A stretch of 64,000 bases of DNA from Mariannaea sp. PMI_226 (taxonomy: Eukaryota; Ascomycota; Sordariomycetes; Hypocreales; Nectriaceae), in NCBI GenBank assembly GCA_024336345.1, contig JANFOG010000009.1, positions 806,001-870,000 of the forward strand. Direction: 5' to 3'. Under the pieces are notes generated by a model that was given only the letters and a program-made list of their open reading frames with translations, did not search any database and was not told the origin of the DNA. Numbering within the stretch: position 1 is the stretch's first letter; each line of letters opens with the position of its first letter. Of the stretch, positions 34,372 to 45,207 are shown piece by piece. The position numbers and the translations under genes were made by a program.

Positions 34372-34985
34372 TGAAAAGGCTTATTCAGCAACAAATGTTA
34401 AGTCTCCCATCTTGGGCAAAGCCGAGAATGCAACGACCTGATTATGTGCTCCCCCAGGAGTCGAATCAGGCCGTCATTAGTTTATAATGGGGAGAGGATT
34501 TGGGGGCAGCTTGCTCTGTTGCACAGTGTGCCGGAGAAAATGAATGGGTGTTATCACGCCGAATAATATATAAAGGAGACTGTGGGAATTGAGTTGTATT
34601 TAAAGCCCAGTAGCTACGACAGTCATGTGTAATGGAATGTCTGTCGAGTGCGCTTCATTCAACCTCCTTGTGGCACACTGATTGCCACCGATGCACCTGC
34701 CTGGTCTCTCCAGAATCTCAATATTCTGGTCTGTTTGTGAGGTTAGATGGTATTACAGAACGGGTGATAGAGAACCTTCCGTACACAAAGTTATACAATG
34801 CAGCACTGTAAAGAAGTTGGTTGTATTATAAGACTATTCAAGTCCATTGGTCAAGGTCGCCTACCGTGTAAACTACCTTATCATAAACAAATTCTATATG
34901 TCTCCATCGTTGCCCTGTCACAATCAAGCCAGTTATTCTATCCTTGACTTCAAAATTGCAATTTATCATACCCACTCAGCACCAT
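34372..34985. other. Convergent 3' intergenic region
   Basis: About 600 bp of AT-rich sequence between the ends of the small membrane protein gene and the monooxygenase gene. Nothing recognised. Confidence 0.5.
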
Positions 34986-36531
34986 TTAATTCCTCGCAGC
35001 AAGAAAGCGAGATACCTCCTCAGAAATGTTGTACTCGGTCACCTTGCGAATTGGCTTCCCTGCGAGACTGGGAAACAAGCCTGCAATGTTGTCAGTACCG
35101 GCCTCCAAAAAAAAATTATGGATACCTCTACTCACCATATAGTTTCATAAATGTGTACATCGCATACTCTTGAATCACACCCATGTCGCGTTTAGTGTTC
35201 TGCATCCTCTGCGCAGCTTTCAAAATTTCCCCAACGCGTGGTTGGCGCAAGGCCACGTACTGATTCGCAGCAGCGTTGATTGCTTGATTCAGGGCGGCTT
35301 GCTCTTGCTCTACCGAACTATTTTCATCGGCCAATTTATTGATATGATGGGCCAATAAGAGGGCAAATGCCTCGCAGTCCTCCAATGCCTGCGATGCGCC
35401 CTGACCTGAGGTCGGCGGGAGGGCGTGTGCGGCATCGCCTAGCAAGACAACTCCGTCGCGCTCCCACGTCGGGAGCGGCGGCAATGTCCACGTCGGATAC
35501 ATATTTTGAACCTGAACAGACTCGAGGACTTTTTGAACTACAGGGTCTTTCCAATGGGAATGTCTTTCGCGAAGCTGACGAGTCACATCTTGGATGTCGA
35601 TGGATTTACGATCCGGGCACTCTTTGATCTGGTACGTCGACCACCAGGCGAGCGAGTCTCCTGGTTCGGAAATGTGAAAGGGAGAGTCGCGATGAGGGTC
35701 TGACAGAGAGCTATCGGAGAAGAAGTACCCAAAGAACCCATTGCCGCCGAAAATGAAGTTCATGGAACCTTTTTCCACGCAATCTTTGACCTCCGAGGCT
35801 GGGATAAAGCCTCCAATGCCAACAAGGCCCCTTTCAAGCAAGAGTCAGCAAGCTCATTATTCTGCATCGATCTTTTTTCGCTATAGAGAAGAAGAAAGTG
35901 GAGATTCAACATACTCGTAATTTGGGAGATAGGGATCTTCTTTGGATTCTGGAAATAAGGCTCTCTTGGCCGTGGACCGGACGCCGTCCGCCCCAATGAC
36001 CAAGTCGGCCTCAACGGGATCGCTGCCATCTGCAAAGCGAACAATGTTCTTCCCTTGCGCATTGGCAGTGACATCAAGTACTCTCTTATTGCTGATATGA
36101 TCGTCCGAAATGCGATCGCGAAGACATCTCCAGAGCAAATGACGACTGCAGCCCACAGAGTGCATTTGCAAAGCAGGGCCAGCATCGATGGAACCGCTTG
36201 GGTTGTTGGGTTCCATACGGATGAGTAAATTTCCGTTTTTATCCTTCAAGTTAGAGTGAGATGTGGCATAGCCGCTGCGTGTAACTTCCCGAAGGAGATC
36301 TTCGTCAAGGCGCTGTAGAACACCGAGACCGTTTGGAGCGACAGCGAGACCACCACCTACAAGCAGGGTAGACGAGTGTGTTGGGCCTTGCTCGCGTTGT
36401 TCGGCAGTGGCATCTTTGCTGGTATTATATGCCTCGTAGATTGTGATGGATGATATTTTTGAGATGTGTTTCTGGAGTTCAAGGTAAGCTGTGCATCCAG
36501 CGATGCCAGCACCGATAATGACGACCTTCAT
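34986..36531 (-). CDS. FAD-dependent monooxygenase (salicylate-hydroxylase-like)
   Basis: Three exons on the minus strand: 36531-35915, 35830-35136 and 35080-34986. Introns are 84 nt (GTATGT...GAAAG) and 55 nt (GTGAGT...TGCAG). Product 468 aa. The start at 36531 gives MKVVIIGAGIAG, the GxGxxG FAD-binding fold at residues 7-12. The DG motif (VIGADGVRSTAKRAL) and the GD motif (DGVVLLGDAAHALPPTSGQG) are present, so this is a group A flavoprotein hydroxylase using NAD(P)H and O2. Without the last intron the protein would stop at LYGE; splicing adds a 32-residue tail (VTEYNISEEVSRFL) that fits the family. The substrate is probably aromatic or a secondary metabolite. A Zn2Cys6 regulator lies 497 bp upstream in the same orientation. 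Confidence 0.92.
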
Positions 36532-37028
36532 AATAATACTGATCTGGTTGAAGCTGGAAGAAGTCTTGGGATGAGTAGGTCTAACAGAAGATGATGGTGC
36601 ATCCAAAAAAAAATCGGTGCCAATGCCGGGAGTTAAATATCTCGACATTTCATATTATGAAAAGTAACGTCTGCACCATGAGCAGGCATCCTCTCATTCC
36701 AGACGATATGCGTATATGGCGGGGAGTACGTATACTCCACAATCATCAGAAAATAAAGCTTCAATGGGCGGTGGATCCGCTAACTCGCAAAGCTAACGCT
36801 TTCCAGCATAGCCTGGGCAGAGTTGATTGCGTCTGTATAATTGAGCCGCATCAGTTGACCACGGCTTTTGTAATTATTGGTTGCGGAGTGCGTAAGACAT
36901 TTGCGTGGCAGGGGACGCTCCACGATGTGGAGAGAAATGAAATACTTTTGTCTTCTTTCCTTGGAGATGAATGATGCCTGGTTGTCAAGCTAGAAGGCGA
37001 CAATGGTGGGTGGAGAGCCGTCGCATCC
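36532..37028. other. Promoter of the monooxygenase
   Basis: 497 bp between two co-oriented minus-strand genes. No ORF of note. Confidence 0.5.
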
Positions 37029-38585
37029 TCACTCGGTTGGGTGATGCTGGAGGATGTAAGCCGCAACGTCGGCAAAGTACTGCGAGACTGTTGATATATC
37101 CGACAGTCCTCCGCCTTGGTATTTTTCTCCTTGTAGCATCCTAGCAGCTGTGGTCCTTTGCTGTGAAGCTGAGCTCCACAGACTGACTATCTTCAGCTGC
37201 AAAACCATCATGATGGACCCACGATCTGGCGCTGGTCCAGATGCCGCATTAATGAGATGATTTGATGCAAATATGGATTCCGCATGTTGCCGAACTCGGA
37301 GGTCGTATGAAGCTGCCAAGGGAGATACAAAAAACAATAAACGAAGGATGATGATGTTGGCGGCATCGTAGAGAGAAGACAAAGCTGCTGCCTGCACATT
37401 GTCAAAGGGAAGCAGTGGTGGTTCCTTTGAATTGTCTAGCATGCTTGCCAAACTCCATGCCTGCGTCTTTTTGCTTTCTCTGAAGATTCCACTTGATAGG
37501 CATTTAGACCACCACTGATGCATTTGGATCATTGTGCCCTGAATAAGTTTGTCGAGCTTTTTCATCAGCGCAGTAGTTTCGTTGCCCCGTAACTTAATCA
37601 GCTCATTAGCGACTGAGATACACTTCTGAACGGTGTAAAGAATGTCGATAAGTTGGTCAAATATCATTTTGGGATATATCTCAAAAGGAATCGTCATCCA
37701 TTCATATGAAGCGAAAGCAGGGACCTCATTCTCGGCCATAGAGGCAACAAACTAAATTTCAGGGGACATATTGTCAATGTATGGCTGCAGAAGCATGACT
37801 GCTTGGGAGTGAACAAACCGTTTGAAAACGTAGATGGCTGAATATTTGGTGCATGAAGCCATCGCGACAGCGTTCCGGCCCTCCCGCTACGAGCAGCATT
37901 GCGGCTCCTTTGACATGCTGAAACCATGCTCTCCGGCTTGTGCCAGCCAATGTTTCAAAGTGAATCAGCAAGACAGCCGCACCCACAATACTCTCTGCAA
38001 ATGATGTGGTTCCAGATGCTAGTAAGCGTTGAAGGTCCTGCAGTGCTTTCGCATACCATTTATGTGCTGCCACCTTGATACTAACGTCATCAACCAAAGT
38101 GCCGTAGCTGACCATTGATGTTGCGCGGATGGCATGCTTGACTAGGCACGGCTCTGGAGAGGTCAAAAATACAGGAAGCTCGTGCAACCATGTTTTAATT
38201 GGTGTTCCGGGCGCTGGCGCTGGCTTCATGGGGCCGAAGAAAGACTCGACGAAGTGAGAAACGAAGAGCTGGTCAAAGGCATTGGCACAAGACGGCTGCC
38301 GCCCTGGTAATCGCGGTAAGGGAACGAGAGCGCGAGTTGGAATACCTGGTACATGGCGAGATGAAGAACCTGAAACGGAATGCACAAAGAATGCCTCAGT
38401 TCGCGCGCCTGGGCACTGCAAGCCCATGTTGACGCATCGGAGGCACGCTGGAACAGACTCGTCGCACTGCGTAGGGCGTGGATTGTCAACGGTTGGAAAT
38501 GACACTTGGCCAGGGTGTATCGCACCTTTATCTTACGCCTTCGACATGTTGCGCAACCTCTGCTTCTGCCAGGGATGTTAACCAT
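37029..38585 (-). CDS. Zn2Cys6 transcription factor
   Basis: Three exons on the minus strand: 38585-38526, 38466-37819 and 37751-37029. Introns are 59 nt (GTGCGA...CGCAG) and 67 nt (GTTTGT...TTTAG, branch TTGAC). Product 476 aa. The cluster C11-x2-C14-x6-C21-x6-C28-x2-C31-x6-C38 is split by a phase-0 intron between RRRKIK and CDES. The body matches the Fungal_trans_2 (DUF3468) type, including KWYAKALQDLQRLLAS and WFQHVKGAAMLLVAGGPERC. The second join restores RFQTFVASMAENEVPAFASY. The second intron is inferred because the frame otherwise meets a stop; its GTTTGT donor is weak. It is nuclear and possibly controls the adjacent FAD monooxygenase. Confidence 0.85.
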
Positions 38586-39100
38586 CGCTGGAGGGATGTT
38601 GATTCGAAAGCAGTAGTCTGGATAAGTTAGTTCTTTGTGGGACAAACCAGGATCTCTCTTTTCGAACGAGTTTGTGCGGGTATTTGGGTACCTACTTCTT
38701 CACAGTAGCTACCTTTTTAGGTCCCTTTCAACCTTAGGCAGAACCAGATACGGAAATTAGCTCCCTACCTACCCAGTGTATTTTCGGTGGAAGACGGGGC
38801 CCGTGCATAACATACCAAGATAGGTACCTACGTTTATATTCCTAGGTACCTGCAGAAGGTGCAGAGTTAGTTTTTCAGGGGACGATTAGCTCAATTGAGG
38901 AGAACTTGAGACCTGGGCTGTACCTTTTACAGCGTTGTAGACGATTCGCCAGAGGCGGAAGGAAATTCAAATGATAGAAGCTATTTCAATGGGCATTCTA
39001 TAGCTATGCATCACTCTAATGTCCATTATGATCGTATTTCTAAAAAGAAAAGAAACGAAAAGAAAACCTGACAAGTGAAGCAGATACGGAGTAGACCATA
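38586..39100. other. Intergenic, upstream of the regulator
   Basis: Promoter region dominated by TAGGTA/TACCTA motif clusters; no gene. Confidence 0.5.
38686..38852. repeat. TAGGTACCTA motif cluster
   Basis: Contains gggtacctac, gtagctacct, tttttaggtcc, cctacctaccc, the perfect palindrome TAGGTACCTA (38821) and cctaggtacctg. It lies in the promoter of the Zn2Cys6 gene at 37029-38585. Confidence 0.65.
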
Positions 39101-39845
39101 TCAAAGCGCAATAAGAGCAAGATTGCGGCTATCACTCGTATCGTTGACGGTTTCATACTGCTCCATCCCACCTGTGCAACTACACTGTGATGAAGCAATT
39201 TCAGACTCCTTACCAGCAATTTGCGTTGATCTGTATGCAAAGTTATCAAGGAATCTGGCAATTGAGATTTGACTGGGGATACCTACACAGGCTCCGTCGC
39301 CTCTGCCATCACAGAACATAGTGCAATCCCCAGTAGACCCGTTTCCTTCATTACATAAAACATCAACTCTACCGTTATTTTCGTCGACATATGTACACCA
39401 CTCTTGGTTATGTTCATAATCAGGATAAGATTTTCCGGAGTAGTATGCAGGCTTGACTCGTATGGGCACGGCGCAAACTGCCTCATTCTGGACAAGTTTT
39501 CGAAGTTAGCTACCTAAGCAAACGGGTGCATTGATCATGGGATACATATAGGTAAGGGAATTGTGCCCAGAGATTACTCACACAAGTGCCAGTGTCATCA
39601 TCACACCATATTTCGCAAAGTGATCCTGGCCCCTCTTGTCCCGGCTGAGGAGCCACCATTGTGGTACAATCAGTGGCCGGAAGCCAGTCTCCATTTTCCT
39701 TCTGGGCGGAACAGAAACCACCTGACGCCCATCCGGTGTATGGGGTTATGCGTTTACTGAGCAGCCTATTCCTTGGGACTGCCACATCACTTGGCAAAGC
39801 CAAGCTCATACTGAACAATGTCGGAACGAAAAGAGAGAGCTTCAT
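39101..39845 (-). CDS. Cysteine-rich secreted protein with duplicated Cys module
   Basis: Two exons on the minus strand, 39845-39582 and 39487-39101; the 94-nt intron has donor GTGAGT and acceptor TCCAG. Product 216 aa. The ATG at 39845 begins a signal peptide (MKLSLFVPTLFSMSLALPS), followed by a Kex2-type Lys-Arg at 31-32. It has 13 cysteines. Two halves share a layout: C45-x14-C60-x16-C77-x3-C81-x6-C88 and C119-x13-C133-x9-C143-x3-C147-x7-C155, with LCEIWCDDDTGTC matching DCTMFCDGRGDGAC. The splice site lies between the halves, right after the first one. It is probably extracellular and disulfide-bonded. The family is not recognised; size and cysteine content fit small secreted proteins of the effector type. 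No toxicity can be inferred. Confidence 0.78.
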
Positions 39846-41692
39846 CTTGAACACTTTGCGACTGCCAAGGTTAGCACTATGGTTGATAAAGCAAAATGCA
39901 AGAAGTATGTCCATGCTCACGAGTTATAAGGATAAGCGTGGGCTAGGGTTGAGTGGGCTATATGTTCGAGTGTCCAAGAGCTCGATAAGCAAAGAAACAT
40001 CATTTATATATTAAAATCCTAACCTGGGGCACATATTCTGATCTACCCCCGAGGTGAAAGGCTCGACACATCGTACTATGTCATGACCAACCGGTAATGG
40101 GTCACAAACGAGACCCGCGGGTCTTATATTTTATCAAGATCTTCATCATCAATATGGCCTCGTTAGTTACATGGCGCTATGGCCGGCTAATAAAAGCTGT
40201 GTCGTGCCCGTAATTCTTATTCGCAGATCGTATCAAGTCCTCCTCTTTCGGCACAGCCAATCAATCGTTTCTATATTAGTCGAAGTACTCGGAAAGTGAC
40301 TCGATCATGAATCGACCAGTATCATGGAAGATACAGGTATCGCTTTCGGGGCGCAGTAGCATAAACCAATAGATGAGAACTACTAATCATACAAGCTGCC
40401 GCTGTTCTAATCGCTTAATGAACTCAGAAGGAATCGACCAGTCATTGTAAAACCTGTTGGATATATCACAATTAGATTAAGCAAAATGAAGGGCAAATCC
40501 CTCCGAAAGAGGAAGTGAAAAGCGTTGAAGTATGCCCTGTATGGTTCCCAACCAAGTTGAAAGAATATCACTTATTAGAAGTTGCCTATGTGGAACAGTG
40601 TTATGGTAGACCTAACATTTCGATTCTCGTTGATATTGTAGTATAAGCTTGACTCTTGTTTATACTAACCTTGATTGAATTGAATCATTCCAAATAGGCG
40701 GCATGCATCAGCTCACTTTGTCGCCTACTCATACACACACATTGAGAGAAGAAAGGTGTCGGAGGAGGCGTGGCTATGCGGCACAGCGCCAACGGGTCCC
40801 TGCTTTGTGCCTCAAAGGGCATTTGCTCTGTCGGTATTTCGCATCCACCATCCTTGATATGCCGTGCGCTATCGGGCATGTGTAATAGAGTTTTAAAGAT
40901 GAGGAACTGTTGTTATTACTGTATTTTGGTTCCCGAAAACCCCAAATCCCACATGTAAGTAAATACTAGTGGAGGAACTTGTTGGTGGGTAGCCGAGACA
41001 CGGGAAAGGCTGCGGGACATGCATATCTGCGGCACCCAGCACTCTGCTGGACATTTTCAGCTGACGCAGTGTTTACGCAACTCCTACAGTGCAATCCAAT
41101 AATTCATTACCAAAGATGTCATGTTAATACGTGTCACGAAAATAAGGCTTTCAGAGCAATGGAATTTCACCTCGAGATATTTCGTCTTGGCATTTGTAGG
41201 GTTGGCCTCGACCTCAATCATCATCATCTTCCGGCACGATTTGCGGATATGGCCGAGACACCAGTGACGGCACGATAAGTCTTATGACTAGGTCTGGAGC
41301 AGCGACCAATCAACTTGTAGCGAACAGAGGCGTAGTTATCTTGTACATTCGGGGCTGGCTGGAAAATTGGCAATGGGGGGGCCATCGGATGCATCAGAAA
41401 GCGTAGAATTCTGAATCTGGCTAAGTGGACTGTCAACCTTGTCAGCTGAAAAGTCGGATTTCTGTCGTGCTCATCAGTTATTATTCCCCAACTCCCGATG
41501 GCCCCTCGTACATGGAAGTGGCCTTTGGAATACTCCTCGGTCTTTATTCAGGCCTGGCATAATTCCTTCCATCTAATTACTTGACGACTTGGTAAATCCT
41601 ATCCTCATATTGCGGTTTTTTCCCATCGCGATTTGTGATCGCCCTATTTGCTTTCTCTCACCTTCAACTAATAATACGCCTTATCGCCAAGG
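39846..41692. other. AT-rich intergenic region
   Basis: About 1.85 kb without a supportable gene; short overlapping frames only. The right end (41560-41690) is C/T-rich and serves as the leader of the SDR gene. Confidence 0.5.
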
Positions 41693-42762
41693 ATGGATGT
41701 CCCACAGTCGCTGCAGGTCCTATTGACCAGTCTCAAAACATTCATCGACTCCGTTCAAAATGGTCTCGTCTCCGTACTCAATCCCGCTTTCAATTTACCA
41801 GACATATTCGGTGCTAAATCCGCACTGGGAGTTTTGGCTATTCTAGGAACCTGCTATGGAATGAACAAGTTCCTGAATGGCCGCGTCCTCGGAGTCAGGT
41901 CATTCAAATCCTGGGATTCGGCGAAAGAGTTGGTCCTGATTACCGGAGGTAGCAGCGGAATGGGGGCTCACATGGTGCAAAAGTTCTCCCAGAAAGATGT
42001 TAGAGTCATCTCACTCGACATTAACCCTCCAAAGGAGGCTCTCCCCCCAAATACTATGTTCTTCAAGGTCGATGTTACTTCCCCAGAAGCCATTCATGAA
42101 GCAGCTGAGAAGATTCGTCAAGAGGTCGGCTACCCAACTGTGCTCATCAATAATGCTGGCATCGTATCTGGCAAGACGATCCTTGACATTTCACATCAAC
42201 AGTTGAAGAGAATGTTTGACGTTAATATTATAGCGCATTATTCGATCGTCAAAGAATTTCTTCCAGCGATGATCAAGCAGAACCACGGGCATATCGTTAC
42301 GATGGCCAGCGTTGCAAGCTTTCTCACCATCTCAAACAATGTCGACTACAGTTGCGTGAAGACTGGTTTAATTGCTTTTCACGAAGGCCTTACACAGGAG
42401 CTCAGGCATCGATATGATGCAAGAAACGTGTTGACAAGGTAATTGCATGATGAGTTTGATGTAAATTGCTGTCGTTGTTTGTCGTGCCACTGACATCATC
42501 CTTCCACAGCATTGTCTTTCCCTTCTGGGTCCGCACGCCTCTGGTCAAGAATCTTGTGGCACACCCAAGTTTCAAGGACGACGTGCTCGAGCCCGAAGCA
42601 GTGGCGGACGTAGTTGTGAACCATGTCATCGCGGGTGGCAGGGGGACTATTTTCGTACCGGGGTACGGCGCGGCTTTAGCTGGGATGAGGGGCTTCCCAG
42701 CATGGCTTCAAGAGTTACTTCGCGACTGGAAGGCTAGCATCTTGCGTGAGACAGGATTTTGA
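41693..42762 (+). CDS. Membrane-anchored short-chain dehydrogenase (retinol-dehydrogenase-like)
   Basis: Two exons, 41693-42438 and 42510-42762; the 71-nt intron has donor GTAATT and acceptor CACAG, rejoining as VLTSIVFPFWVRTPL. Product 332 aa. An N-terminal hydrophobic segment at about 43-57 (ALGVLAILGTCYGM) suggests anchoring to the ER or lipid droplets. Cofactor motif TGGSSGMG at 84-91, NNAG at 152-155, active site Y218-S-C-V-K222. The architecture matches the SDR16C group that reduces or oxidises lipid-like ketones and alcohols. Substrate unknown. It stands alone, upstream of the tRNA-Ile. Confidence 0.9.
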
Positions 42763-43232
42763 TGTAAGAGTTGGTGAAGTGTGATCAAGCCTAAGAGGGT
42801 TACTGTTGAAAATATGGATAACGAGATATGGAGGCAATGTTCTTGTGTGGACTACAAGAAGCCTACCCCCTCCCCCTGACTTTGGTTTTCTTTACTTGAG
42901 ATCCGATATTAATTGACACGCGCGATGCTGCTAGAAAGAAAATGTGGACAATCGCTGTGTTAGAAGAGAAACAATGGTCTAATTGAGTCTCAGAAGCCAA
43001 AGCATTCGCAAAACGAAAGTCAGAACGCGGATGACTAAGTGATGCGACTTGACTTTGCACAATCCTATGCATCTAGAACTCACACCAACAATATCTAAGT
43101 AATAAAATACAGCTACCGTCAAAAGGTGAACAAAAAATGACAGTGTAATACATACAATCATTATGCCAGCCTCGCCCTAAAAAAAATAAGCAATCGAGAA
43201 AAAATAAACTGGAAGGCAGCTTGAAACAATCT
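42763..43232. other. Intergenic between SDR and tRNA-Ile
   Basis: 470 bp, AT-rich, with no coding signal. Confidence 0.5.
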
Positions 43233-43330
43233 TGCTCCCGGCAGGGCTTGAATCTGCGACCTTCGCATTACCAATGCTTGCCCGATGGGAAGTATTAGTA
43301 CGAAGCTCTAACCAACTGAGCTACGGAAGC
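43233..43330 (-). tRNA. tRNA-Ile(AAT) with 24-nt intron, T-stem defect
   Basis: The cloverleaf folds on the minus strand: acceptor GCTTCCG/CGGGAGC (7 pairs, one T-G), D-stem GCTC/GAGC, anticodon stem TCGTA/TGCGA, loop CTAATA-intron-A with anticodon AAT, variable AGGTC, and discriminator A73. The 24-nt intron sits after position 37, the canonical place, and contains ATT able to pair with the anticodon. The T-stem is GCAGA/CCTGC: the normally invariant G53-C61 pair is A53 x C61, which also alters the internal B-box promoter. It may be a functional variant or a decaying copy. Confidence 0.82.
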
Positions 43331-43803
43331 CATCCAGCTTTGGTAGATGTTTGGAGGGGCCGCAAATTTGTTCTATCTGGTAGCGCCAAAAAGTTGGTGT
43401 GCGCTTTTGTATAGGGTAAACTGTAAGCTCAGGAAGCAACTCTTCCAACTCGCTTTGCTGAGGCTATCGTTCTTGTTTTTTTCTAAACTAAATAATTTCT
43501 TGATCTTAATTACTCATACTGTCGTGTCCTAGGATAGGCAAATGTTACCAACAAATTGGTAGGTGGTAACACGATTCTGCTACGCGACCATTATAAATTG
43601 CATACTACCTAGCTTATCTGGCCGCTTGATGACCTAGAAACTGTAATCAGACGCTGATGATTGTTTTTTTTTGTAGAAGAAATAGATTAGTCATAATAAA
43701 TACCTATCGACTGGGTAGGCAGTGTCATTGAGAAACTATTAAACAAATTCGTCAAGCTTGGGTATCATAATCATAAGCATGTGCCCCGTTCATCAACAAA
43801 TTA
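43331..43803. other. Intergenic between tRNA-Ile and arrestin gene
   Basis: AT-rich. Contains an 8-bp inverted repeat (43543-43571) and two TAGGTA-type motifs near 43606 and 43702. Confidence 0.5.
43543..43571. repeat. Perfect 8-bp inverted repeat, hairpin-forming
   Basis: TGTTACCA (43543-43550) and TGGTAACA (43564-43571) are exact reverse complements around a 13-nt spacer. A second, nested option pairs ACCAA with TTGGT. Confidence 0.85.
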
Positions 43804-45207
43804 TCATCCCTTCTTGCTGTCGCCATTCTCGGCCGCAGCTCTTTTCGCATCCTCCTTCTGGACTTGTGTAAAACTCGGAGGAGCCACCTCATCTTCCGGT
43901 GGCTTAATCCAAGACACCTCATGTTGCGAATGGCTACTCAGCTGCACAGTCAGGGGTATGCCTACCACCTTGTCGTCGCTCGGCTTGACCAAGGTGACTT
44001 GGTGATATCCGGACGCTTTGAAAACCGAACCCGCAATGTCCGCTGAAAGGACCCATTTCAGTTGGTGAGTATGTTGGATGTTATAGGTTGTGAAGCTTGG
44101 CTGAAGTATCTTTTGCCGGTTCGTCGCGCCTACGCGCCCGTGGGAATCAATTCTTAGATTGATCAGTGCACCAATGTCAATCGGTGTCATATCATCTGTG
44201 ATGGGAATAACTATGGGCTCCGTGAGTGCCTGGATTGCACTATTGATTTGAAGATCCAGTTTCTGATCAGTGTGTGCATCGTGTGGGCCGAACACCCCTT
44301 CGCACCTGACCGAAGTTGTCGTGGTGATGAAGAGGGACAGGGATTTCAGTGTAGCCGTATACGGAATACCATGGATTATGTCGGTAGTTTTACTCCAGTT
44401 TGGGGCGGCTCGGATCACAATGGGCACATGGTTCGGATTGTCAAGCTGGATGACAGTTGGTGTCTCTAGTCGATAGTTGAAATTGAGTGTAGGGACCTTG
44501 GAGGAGTTGAACAGTTGCCTTGTCTTTTGGGAGAAAGTAAGCTCCGTCTGCTCCGCCCCTGGGACGAGGCGGTACGATATAATCGAGTAGGATTGTTCCA
44601 TTCGTCGCAAGCGAAAGTCGATGATTGGCGGTTCAGAGCTCACTGCTCGCAAGGTGAGAGGCAGACTCGCCTCAATGGTATCTATTGAGCCCTGTTTCGT
44701 CACCCTCAGCTGCGCGTGGAGGACGTACTCAACAAAACCCTCCATAATTGTGGTAAATCCGTGGTTGTAGACGGCAAAGCTGTCCGGTAGCTCATGTCTG
44801 GCAGTTCTCTGGGGGGTCAGGGGAAGGTAGCTGTAAGTGGCGGAAGAAACGCTGTCCGCTAGATGCATGTTATCGACATGAGTCGGAATCTGCAAGGAAA
44901 ATGGCCAAGCCTGTCCTTCGCTTCCCGCGGGGATATGAATCGGTCCATCGAAGACCTTGATTGTGTTGCGGGGTCCGCTCAGAACGTTGAAGCGGCCGCG
45001 ATAGGTACTGGTGCTATTCCCCCGACTGACAACCATTTTCGACTTCGTTCTTCCATGGAGTGAGACTGTTACCGAAGCTCCAGGGCTGACAAGGTGTTGT
45101 TTACGATAGACATATCCAACAAGGACGTCGCCCGGTGCATACTGCGCCTTGATACCCTCCAGCTGAATGCCGAGAGTGTTGCTTAAAGATGCGCCGGTTT
45201 GAGGCAT
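43804..45207 (-). CDS. Arrestin-like adaptor protein
   Basis: A single exon, 467 aa from the ATG at 45207 (MPQTGASLSNTLGIQLEG). The N-terminal half reads as an arrestin N-domain: KAQYAPGDVLVGYVYRK, then VSLHGRTKSKMVV, and PAGSEGQAWPFSLQIPTHVD. The C-terminal half has the matching beta-sandwich (VPIVIRAAPNW, IGALINLRID). The tail ends in an acidic/proline segment (IKPPEDEVAPPSFTQVQ). Fungal alpha-arrestins link HECT ubiquitin ligases to plasma-membrane transporters. A clear PPxY motif is not visible here, so ligase binding is unproven and a purely structural arrestin fold is possible. Cytosolic. Confidence 0.82.
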   Translation of the reverse strand: MPQTGASLSNTLGIQLEGIKAQYAPGDVLVGYVYRKQHLVSPGASVTVSLHGRTKSKMVVSRGNSTSTYRGRFNVLSGPRNTIKVFDGPIHIPAGSEGQAWPFSLQIPTHVDNMHLADSVSSATYSYLPLTPQRTARHELPDSFAVYNHGFTTIMEGFVEYVLHAQLRVTKQGSIDTIEASLPLTLRAVSSEPPIIDFRLRRMEQSYSIISYRLVPGAEQTELTFSQKTRQLFNSSKVPTLNFNYRLETPTVIQLDNPNHVPIVIRAAPNWSKTTDIIHGIPYTATLKSLSLFITTTTSVRCEGVFGPHDAHTDQKLDLQINSAIQALTEPIVIPITDDMTPIDIGALINLRIDSHGRVGATNRQKILQPSFTTYNIQHTHQLKWVLSADIAGSVFKASGYHQVTLVKPSDDKVVGIPLTVQLSSHSQHEVSWIKPPEDEVAPPSFTQVQKEDAKRAAAENGDSKKG

